24,982 nt of DNA, from contig JAEXZL010000081.1 in NCBI GenBank assembly GCA_023451395.1, positions 1 through 24,982 of the forward strand. The letters run 5' to 3'. Of this stretch, positions 8,126 through 13,635 are shown piece by piece. The notes under the pieces are model-generated. The model saw nothing but the letters and a program-made list of their open reading frames with translations. It was not told where the DNA came from and made no database searches. Each line of letters opens with the position of its first letter. Position 1 is the stretch's first letter. The position numbers and the translations under genes were made by a program. This DNA comes from Bacillota bacterium. GTDB taxonomy: Bacteria; Bacillota; Clostridia; Clostridiales; Clostridiaceae.

Positions 8126-9010
8126 TTATTTTGTTTTATCCTTAAATTCTTCACTAATTTGTACAAGATATTGTCCATAGCCGGTCTTCATAAGAGGCTC
8201 TGCAAGCTTTAGAAGATTCTCCTTGCTAATCCAGCCATTTCTGTAGGCTATTTCTTCTAAGCATGCTATGTAGGTTCCCTGAACATTCTGTACAGCCTCT
8301 ACATAGTTGGAAGCTTCAAGCATAGAACTATGAGTTCCTGTATCTAGCCATGCCATTCCCCTTCCTAAAAGATTAACCTTTAGCTTGCCTTCATTTAAAT
8401 ATTCTCTGTTTAAATCAGTAATTTCAAGCTCTCCTCTAGCAGAAGGCTTTAAGGCCTTAGCTCTTCTTGCTACGGTATTATCATAGAAATAAAGACCTGG
8501 TACAGCATAATGTGACTTTGGTTTTTCAGGCTTCTCCTCAAGGGATAAAACATTCCACTCGTCATCAAATTCAACTACCCCAAAGGCTTTAGGATTTTGA
8601 ACATAATATCCAAAGACCATGGCACCTTCTTTTAGCTCTGCTGCCTTCTTTAAAGTGGACGTAAAACTTTGTCCATAGAAAATATTATCACCTAAGATCA
8701 TTGCACAGGTATCATCTCCTATGAACTCATCTCCTATAATAAAGGCTTCTGCAAGTCCGTTAGGCGCTGCCTGTTCTGCATATTGAATACTTAGGCCCAG
8801 CTCCTCACCACTTCCAAAGAGTTCCTTGAAGTTAGGTAAATCTCTAGGGGTTGATATTATGAGTATATCCTTAATTCCTGCAAGCATAAGTACAGACATT
8901 GGATAATAAATCATAGGCTTATCATAGATTGGCACCATCTGCTTTGACATAGCCTTTGTTACAGGGTATAGCCTGGTTCCAGAACCACCGGCTAAAATAA
9001 TACCTTTCAT
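8126..9010 (-). CDS. rfbA: Glucose-1-phosphate thymidylyltransferase
   Basis: This 294-residue enzyme joins glucose-1-phosphate and dTTP to give dTDP-glucose, the first step for rhamnose and other 6-deoxy sugars. It begins MKGIILAGGSGTRLYPVT, the nucleotidyltransferase signature, followed by SKQMVPIYDKPMIYYP, ILGDNIFYG, the EEKPEKPKSHYAVPGLYFYD block and GRGMAWLDTGTH, all typical of RmlA. The frame is open upstream to 9067, but the ATG at 9010 has GGAGG 8 nt upstream and matches the family start. It lies 125 nt before rfbB with no terminator visible between. A 12-bp AT-rich inverted repeat (9088-9117) lies in the leader between it and the sugar transferase. Confidence 0.96.
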   Translation of the reverse strand: MKGIILAGGSGTRLYPVTKAMSKQMVPIYDKPMIYYPMSVLMLAGIKDILIISTPRDLPNFKELFGSGEELGLSIQYAEQAAPNGLAEAFIIGDEFIGDDTCAMILGDNIFYGQSFTSTLKKAAELKEGAMVFGYYVQNPKAFGVVEFDDEWNVLSLEEKPEKPKSHYAVPGLYFYDNTVARRAKALKPSARGELEITDLNREYLNEGKLKVNLLGRGMAWLDTGTHSSMLEASNYVEAVQNVQGTYIACLEEIAYRNGWISKENLLKLAEPLMKTGYGQYLVQISEEFKDKTK

Positions 9011-9087
9011 AGTAAATTCCTCCACAAATTGCAATCGCATTTTAGATTTTAACTTAATTTTTATCATATTAAATCCGGTGACTTTTA

Positions 9088-9117
9088 TTAGAATAATTAA
9101 TCTTATAATTATTCTAA
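9088..9117 (-). repeat. 12-bp AT-rich inverted repeat in the rfbA leader
   Basis: Arms TTAGAATAATTA (9088-9099) and its exact complement (9106-9117) flank a 6-nt loop between the sugar transferase stop and rfbA. No T-run follows on the minus strand. It may be an mRNA processing or stability hairpin. Confidence 0.5.
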
Positions 9118-9161
9118 ATAAACACCTAGATTATTATACCTTATGGTCATATAAAAGTCTA

Positions 9162-10568
9162 TTAATAGGCATTTTTATTAACAAAACCGTTAATAACTGT
9201 TAACAGCATTATTTTAATATCAAAGAGGAAGCTCCAGTGCTCAATATAGTATATATCATATTCAATCCTCTTTTCTATAGAGGTATCTCCTCTCCAACCA
9301 CTAACCTGAGCCCAGCCTGTAATTCCTGGCCTTACCTGATGCTTTACCATATACTTTGGTATTTCTTCCTTAAATTTTTCCACAAAATATGGTCTTTCTG
9401 GTCTTGGTCCTACAATACTCATATCCCCTTTTAATACGTTGAAAAATTGGGGAAGTTCGTCAATGCTTGTTTTTCTTATGAAGGCTCCAAATTTTGTCTT
9501 CCTAGGATCATTTTTTGTAGTCCACTCAGTCTTCTCCTCCTCGTCCTTTTGAAGCTTCATAGATCGGAACTTATACATGGTAAAGGGTCTATTATTTAGG
9601 CCTACCCTTTCCTGATGAAAGATTATTGGTCCTGGAGAAGTTATTTTTATCATAACTGCCGTAAAAAGCAATATTGGCGAGGTTATAATAATTGCTGCTA
9701 AGGAACAAATAATATCCACGAAGCGCTTTATATATTTGTTTAATATATTATCTAAGGGAATATATCTTATATTTATAACTGGAAGCCCATCTAATTCTTC
9801 TAAATATGGCTTTGCAGGAATATATTTATAATAGCCTGGGATGATTTGAGTTCTTATACCAAACTTTTCACAGGTGCTTATTACAGGCTTTAGCTTATAA
9901 TATTCCTTTAAGTCAAGGGTTATAAAAACCTCATCGGGCTGATGTTTTTCTAAAAAGCTTTCTAAATCCTTAACAGCCCCTAGCACCTCTAAGTCACTCT
10001 CTGTTCTGCTGCTTACTTCCTGGTTATCATCTAAAACACCCATAACCTTATAGCCCCACTGCTTATTATTCCTTAGCCTTTCCATAAATTCATCTACAAG
10101 GTAGCTGCCTCCTACAAAGAGAATATGCTTCTGGTTAAAGCCACTTTTTCGTAACTCCCTAAGAAAGGCTCTAGATATAATCCTTCCAATTACGGAAAGA
10201 GCTGTAGATAAAATACCAAAAAGCAAAAGCAGTATTCTAGAATAATGTATTTCCTTAAAAAGAAAGAGAAGCATCGTAAAAACAATGATTCCATAAATAT
10301 TTCCTTTTATTACTCCAAAAACTTCATCAAATAAACCTTTAAGTCTATAGGGATTATACAGTCCTATATAATTATAAATAATAAGGTAAATGGGTATCAT
10401 AACTATTATGGGAATGAGATATTGATTAAAGGATAAATAGCCTTCTTCCAAATGTATGAATCCACTTCTCATTCTTAAAAACCAAGACATAAAAAAGGCC
10501 AAAAGGAAGCAAAGAACATCCAGTAAGACCAACGCTCCATTTAGTACCTTTTGATTTTCTTTAATCAT
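9162..10568 (-). CDS. Polyprenyl-phosphate sugar-1-phosphate transferase (initiating enzyme)
   Basis: First membrane step of the glycan: it moves a sugar-1-phosphate from a nucleotide sugar to undecaprenyl phosphate. Domain order in 468 residues: four N-terminal membrane segments (about residues 10-130), a soluble Rossmann-like domain (HILFVGGSYLVDEFMERL, about 148-250), a fifth membrane segment (near 285-305) and the C-terminal bacterial sugar transferase domain. Hallmarks of the last are GPIIFHQERVGLNNRPFTMYKFRSM, TSIDELPQFFNVLKGDMSIVGPRPE and RPGITGWAQVSGWRGD. ATG at 10568 has AAAGGAG 6 nt upstream. It is the first gene of the leftward cluster and diverges from the LCP gene across 286 bp. 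Family members use UDP-glucose, UDP-galactose or amino sugars; the sequence does not decide which. Confidence 0.93.
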   Translation of the reverse strand: MIKENQKVLNGALVLLDVLCFLLAFFMSWFLRMRSGFIHLEEGYLSFNQYLIPIIVMIPIYLIIYNYIGLYNPYRLKGLFDEVFGVIKGNIYGIIVFTMLLFLFKEIHYSRILLLLFGILSTALSVIGRIISRAFLRELRKSGFNQKHILFVGGSYLVDEFMERLRNNKQWGYKVMGVLDDNQEVSSRTESDLEVLGAVKDLESFLEKHQPDEVFITLDLKEYYKLKPVISTCEKFGIRTQIIPGYYKYIPAKPYLEELDGLPVINIRYIPLDNILNKYIKRFVDIICSLAAIIITSPILLFTAVMIKITSPGPIIFHQERVGLNNRPFTMYKFRSMKLQKDEEEKTEWTTKNDPRKTKFGAFIRKTSIDELPQFFNVLKGDMSIVGPRPERPYFVEKFKEEIPKYMVKHQVRPGITGWAQVSGWRGDTSIEKRIEYDIYYIEHWSFLFDIKIMLLTVINGFVNKNAY

Positions 10569-10854
10569 AATAATCTCCTTTAAACACTTGTAATTCTAAT
10601 TCAAGTTATAACATAACGGAGAGGATTTTTCCATTATTTTTTTTTTCACAAGGGCTACATTACTAATATTAGGCCTATGATATCATTTACATATTTAGTT
10701 TATAAAAAAATATAATAAAAAGTATATTTTTTTATGCATTTTATCGTAGTATAATAAGGTGAGCTAAATGAGAGCTATAAAATACCAATTATTTTTTATT
10801 ATAACCATAAAAATACGTTTAAAAACGTATGAAAATTAAAGTGAGGTAGTTTTA
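10569..10854. promoter_or_regulatory. Divergent control region; palindrome in LCP leader
   Basis: No gene is present in these 286 bases. For the rightward LCP gene a TATAAT lies at 10750-10755, but its -35 region is a T-run rather than TTGACA, so that promoter is only tentative. An 18-bp palindrome, ATACGTTT-AA-AAACGTAT, sits at 10813-10830 in the leader about 25 bp before the LCP start; it could be an operator or a small hairpin. A poly-A/T run (10636-10648) lies toward the sugar transferase. I could not place a convincing leftward promoter. Confidence 0.5.
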
Positions 10855-11964
10855 ATGGATGATAATAATACCAGAAATAGAAGGTCACAAAACCCTTCCA
10901 ATAGAAGCAAAAAAAGAAGAAAACATAAAAAGAAAAAAAATAAAGGCTTAAAAATTGCCTTACTATCCATACTGTTTATACTTCTTTTTTCCATAGGCTT
11001 TGGAGCCTTTTATATAACAAACTTAATGAGCAATGTAAATCGAGATGAAATATCTGATAACAAAGCTGATTTAGGAATAGAAGACGAGTATACAGAACAA
11101 GGTCACATCACAAACATACTTCTCCTAGGTATAGATAAGAGAGAAACCAATGAAAAGGGCCGTTCTGATGCTATGATGATTTTAACTGTAGATACAAAGC
11201 ATGATAAGATTAAGCTTACCTCTCTTATGAGAGACTCCTATGTTGCTATAGACAAACATGGTAACGATAAGCTAAACCATGCCTATGCCTTCGGTGGTGC
11301 ACAGCTTGCAATTAAAACTGTTAATCAAAATTACGGTTTAAATATTTCAGATTATGTTCTAGTAGACTATGATGGCTTAGAAGCTATAATTGACGCTCTA
11401 GGTGGAGTGGAAATTGATATTAAAGAAAAAGAATTTGATTTAGTAAATGATTATATTCATGATTTAGCAGTGCTTAAGAAAGTGGACCCACCATACCTAA
11501 AAAAATCAGGTACTCAAACCTTAACTGGTATACAAGCCGTGGCTTATTCTAGGATAAGATATGTAGGTGATGGAGATTTTGAAAGAACTGAAAGGCAGAG
11601 AAGGGTTTTAAGCGGCATTTTTGAAGAGATAAAGACTTCAGGAATCACAAAATATCCTTCAATAGTTAATAAGCTGCTCCCCTATGTTACTACAAGCTTA
11701 AGCAACATGGAAATGATTAACACTGGAACCAACGTATTAAAATCTGGTTTATCTACAATAGAGCAGATGCGTTTCCCTATTGATGGCTATTATCAGAGCC
11801 AGAAGATTTATAGCAAGACAGAAAAAATGGATCTTTGGTATCTTGTATTTAATAAAGACATGACTAAAAAGCAGATGTATGATTATATTTTTGAAGATAT
11901 AGCTCCTACTCCTGGAAATGTAAACAAACCGGATTTAGGTACCTCTAAAGTTAATAAAAAATAA
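10855..11964 (+). CDS. LytR-CpsA-Psr (LCP) family cell-wall glycopolymer ligase
   Basis: A 369-residue type II membrane protein. A very basic cytoplasmic tail (NRSKKRRKHKKKKNKG) precedes one membrane helix at about 31-55, then an extracellular LCP domain from about 84. It contains NILLLGIDKRETNEKGRSDAMMILTVD (substrate and metal-binding Asp/Arg residues), LTSLMRDSYV, KLNHAYAFGG, VLVDYDGLEAIIDALGGVEIDI, and the arginine-rich RIRYVGDGDFERTERQRRV. Known LCP proteins transfer polyprenyl-pyrophosphate-linked polymers to peptidoglycan. Lying divergent to a polysaccharide cluster, it is a good candidate for attaching that glycan to the wall. ATG at 10855 has GAGGT 8-9 nt upstream. It ends just before an intrinsic terminator, so it is probably a single-gene unit. 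Confidence 0.93.
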   Translation: MDDNNTRNRRSQNPSNRSKKRRKHKKKKNKGLKIALLSILFILLFSIGFGAFYITNLMSNVNRDEISDNKADLGIEDEYTEQGHITNILLLGIDKRETNEKGRSDAMMILTVDTKHDKIKLTSLMRDSYVAIDKHGNDKLNHAYAFGGAQLAIKTVNQNYGLNISDYVLVDYDGLEAIIDALGGVEIDIKEKEFDLVNDYIHDLAVLKKVDPPYLKKSGTQTLTGIQAVAYSRIRYVGDGDFERTERQRRVLSGIFEEIKTSGITKYPSIVNKLLPYVTTSLSNMEMINTGTNVLKSGLSTIEQMRFPIDGYYQSQKIYSKTEKMDLWYLVFNKDMTKKQMYDYIFEDIAPTPGNVNKPDLGTSKVNKK

Positions 11965-11976
11965 CTTTTTAAAGAT

Positions 11977-12006
11977 GGTCTTTATACTAATAAAGACCGT
12001 TTTTTT
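11977..12006 (+). terminator. Intrinsic terminator of the LCP gene
   Basis: Perfect 8-bp stem GGTCTTTA / TAAAGACC (11977-11984 and 11991-11998) with a 6-nt loop, followed by GT and six T residues, starting 13 nt after the stop codon. Confidence 0.9.
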
Positions 12007-12010
12007 ATAC

Positions 12011-12223
12011 AAAAAAAATCTCCTGCAAAGCAAGAGATTTTTAGGGATTGTAGGGTGTAGCAAAACATATTGTCCATGTCATAAGTAAACAAGGAGATTA
12101 TAGTTGTGCTTTTTAGTACAAACGCCATGCTCCTGGGGTGAGAAACATGGCAAGTGCTTGTAGTTTATGTGAATTTTAATGTAGGGGCTATTTAAAATTT
12201 CGAAATCTATGATTTCTTTCTAC
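12011..12223 (-). ncRNA. Candidate leftward small RNA 2 (C-rich, own terminator)
   Basis: Seen: on the minus strand a terminator-like hairpin (stem 12042-12030 and 12026-12014, loop TTT) ends in eight T residues (12018-12011). One pair is a G-U wobble on the minus strand but a C-A mismatch on the plus strand, which favours leftward transcription. A second hairpin pairs GCCATG with CATGGC (12151-12146 and 12129-12124), has CACCCCAG in its loop and an outer TACAA/TTGTA stem, and again shows a U-G pair only on the minus strand. GTGTAG near the 5' end (12225-12220) can pair with CTACAC before the terminator (12060-12055). A TATATT -10 candidate is at 12235-12230. No protein of credible length is present. 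6S RNA has a similar size and end pairing but I see no specific match. It has no recognised family. Confidence 0.6.
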
Positions 12224-12229
12224 ACTCAT

Positions 12230-12243
12230 AATATATCATTATC
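12230..12243 (-). promoter_or_regulatory. -10 box and degenerate Fur-like site of candidate small RNA 2
   Basis: On the minus strand GATAATGATA (12243-12234) matches the first ten bases of the classical 19-bp Fur box and runs into TATTATG. It overlaps the TATATT -10 candidate (12235-12230). The match is partial, so Fur control is only suggested. Confidence 0.3.
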
Positions 12244-12267
12244 CCTAAGATGGATATTTTCATTTGG

Positions 12268-12295
12268 GTTACAAGTTAATTACAAAATAGTTACA
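12268..12295 (-). promoter_or_regulatory. Array 1 of three TGTAAY hexamers, 11-bp phase
   Basis: On the minus strand: TGTAAC (12295-12290), N5, TGTAAT (12284-12279), N5, TGTAAC (12273-12268). All three fit the WalR consensus TGTWAH-N5-TGTWAH. Read on the other strand (TTACA repeats every 11 bp) it also resembles a PhoP-type box. The near edge is 33 bp upstream of the -10 of candidate small RNA 2. Confidence 0.7.
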
Positions 12296-12334
12296 GTTTT
12301 TATCTCTTTAGACAAAAAAATAGAATTTTTGAAC

Positions 12335-12468
12335 AAAAAAACGATGTATCCCGGGGGAGGGACACATCCATGTTAGTGTAGGGGATTAATCTTAAAATTA
12401 ATTTTAGGGGAATTAATTTGTAACAAATAAACCAAATCAATCGTTGTCGGCTATTTAATATTTACTAT
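12335..12468 (-). ncRNA. Candidate leftward small RNA 1 (Fur-box promoter, C-rich loops)
   Basis: Seen on the minus strand: TATAAT at 12480-12475, then ~130 nt ending in a hairpin GATGTGTCCC-TCCCCC-GGGATACATC (12368-12343) followed by G and seven T residues (12341-12335). Every stem pair forms on the minus strand, including one G-U pair that is an A-C mismatch on the plus strand. Upstream, a 9-bp AT stem (12419-12411 and 12403-12395) presents the loop CCCCTAA, and an unpaired ATCCCCTACA lies between the hairpins. No ORF with an SD is present. Known: Fur-repressed small RNAs such as FsrA, and RoxS/RsaE, use C-rich single-stranded loops to cover Shine-Dalgarno sequences. Inferred: this RNA may act likewise. 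I recognise no named family. Confidence 0.65.
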
Positions 12469-12492
12469 GTTTTTATTATAGAGCTTATTTGA

Positions 12493-12507
12493 AGATAATG
12501 ATTATCA
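12493..12507. promoter_or_regulatory. Fur box (7-1-7) over the -35 region of candidate small RNA 1
   Basis: AGATAATGATTATCA matches the Bacillus 7-1-7 Fur consensus TGATAATNATTATCA at all defined positions but the first. It covers 12498-12503, where the -35 element for the minus-strand TATAAT at 12480-12475 would lie with a 17-bp spacer. Binding there would block transcription when iron is plentiful. It could instead act on the rightward epimerase promoter. Confidence 0.65.
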
Positions 12508-12512
12508 ATTAA

Positions 12513-12540
12513 GTTACATAATTATTACAATTAGGTTACA
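12513..12540 (-). promoter_or_regulatory. Array 2 of three TGTAAY hexamers, 11-bp phase
   Basis: On the minus strand: TGTAAC (12540-12535), N5, TGTAAT (12529-12524), N5, TGTAAC (12518-12513). The hexamer order and phase are the same as in array 1, with different spacers. The near edge is again 33 bp from a minus-strand -10 box (12480-12475). It also lies directly upstream of the rightward epimerase gene, so it could serve that gene instead. Confidence 0.7.
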
Positions 12541-12622
12541 GTATATAATTATCTTTATGGACTATCTTTGTTGTGGTAGAATTAAAAGAACTTCAGTGAA
12601 TTTTTTGAAAGGGGATAATACT

Positions 12623-13498
12623 ATGAACTATTTATTAGAAAACAGCGAACTTTCCATTACCATCCGTTCTCTGGGTGCTGAGCTGACTTCAATTAAAAAT
12701 AAAAAAGACAATTTAGAATATCTCTGGTGTGGTGATGAGGCTTATTGGAAGTATCATGCTCCAGTACTCTTTCCAATAGTAGGGAAAGTTAAAAATAATG
12801 AGTATCGATTAGAGGATAAACACTACAACTTAAATCAGCATGGTTTTGCAAGACTCTGCGACTTTACTTTATATGAGAAGAAGGAAAACTATATCTCATT
12901 CAAGCTTGAATATAATGATGAGCTTCTAAAAATATACCCCTTTAAATTTGCACTTATAATCTCCTATATATTAGAGGGAAATACCTTAAGGGTTAATTAC
13001 ACAGTGGAAAACCTTGAGGATAAAGCCATATATTTTTCCATCGGAGGTCATCCAGCCTTTCTCTGTCCGCTGCTACCTGGCGAAAGCTTTGAGGACTATC
13101 AACTCCGCTTTAATAAGAAGGAGGACATCTCTCTTATGCAGCTAACTAATGATGGTTATTATTTAAGAGATAAGAAGGACTTTGCTAAAAATACAGATAT
13201 CATACCCCTAAACCTAGAGCTTTTTAAGGTAGATGCCTTGGTATTTAGTAATACAAAATCCTCTACCATAACCATAGAAAATCCTAAGCATGACAGAAGC
13301 ATAACAATGGATTTTTCAGAGTTTCCCTATCTCGGGGTATGGACTATGAAAACTGGTGCTCCCTTCCTATGCCTTGAGCCATGGCAAGGGCATGCAGATT
13401 ACGATGATTTTTCAGGAGATTTCAAAGAAAAGCCAGGTGTCCTGAGCTTGGAATCCGGAAAGATCTTTAACTGCGGCTATGATGTAATAATAAAATAA
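12623..13498 (+). CDS. Aldose 1-epimerase family protein (LacX-like)
   Basis: A cytosolic 291-residue beta-sandwich protein of the galactose mutarotase superfamily: ITIRSLGAELTSIKNKKDNLEYLWCGDEAYW, APVLFPIVGKVKN, QHGFAR, FSIGGHPAF with the conserved His, and LCLEPWQGHADYDDF with a catalytic-type Glu near the C-terminus. It probably interconverts anomers of a sugar or sugar phosphate; substrate is unknown. The frame extends upstream to 12557, but ATG at 12623 has AAAGGGG about 8 nt upstream and begins with the normal MNYLLENSELSI. A TATAAT at 12544-12549 and a TAGAAT at 12577-12582 are possible -10 boxes, neither with a good -35. The gene is isolated and ends before a strong hairpin. Confidence 0.88.
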   Translation: MNYLLENSELSITIRSLGAELTSIKNKKDNLEYLWCGDEAYWKYHAPVLFPIVGKVKNNEYRLEDKHYNLNQHGFARLCDFTLYEKKENYISFKLEYNDELLKIYPFKFALIISYILEGNTLRVNYTVENLEDKAIYFSIGGHPAFLCPLLPGESFEDYQLRFNKKEDISLMQLTNDGYYLRDKKDFAKNTDIIPLNLELFKVDALVFSNTKSSTITIENPKHDRSITMDFSEFPYLGVWTMKTGAPFLCLEPWQGHADYDDFSGDFKEKPGVLSLESGKIFNCGYDVIIK

Positions 13499-13505
13499 AT
13501 TTTAT

Positions 13506-13548
13506 AAAGGATGGAATGAATTTCTTAAAGAAATTCATTCCATCCTTT
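13506..13548. terminator. 20-bp perfect hairpin between convergent genes
   Basis: Arms 13506-13525 and 13529-13548 are perfect complements of 20 bp around a 3-nt centre, 8 nt after the epimerase stop and facing the leftward helicase gene. Both flanks are AT-rich (CCTTTGACA to the right, CTTTATAAAATTTA to the left) but neither carries a long T-run. It is probably a bidirectional terminator; the stem is unusually long for that. Confidence 0.65.
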
Positions 13549-13635
13549 GACAATTTACACTGCAATTTATCTATAAACTAAGTAGCTGCATTTTTTAACC
13601 TAAGAAGCTTCATTAAGGTTATCATATTGTAAAAC

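Noticed and set aside
9011..9067. Extra 19 residues at the rfbA N-terminus
   Set aside because: ATG at 9010 has a well-placed GGAGG and gives the standard MKGIILAGG start.
12147..12179. Ten-codon frame MASACSLCEF with GGGGTGA upstream
   Set aside because: It lies antisense to the structured RNA; the GGGGTGA is part of the hairpin loop region and so short a peptide cannot be supported.
12011..12223. 6S RNA
   Set aside because: Size and end pairing are similar, but no specific 6S signature could be recognised and the C-rich loops and array-type promoter point elsewhere.
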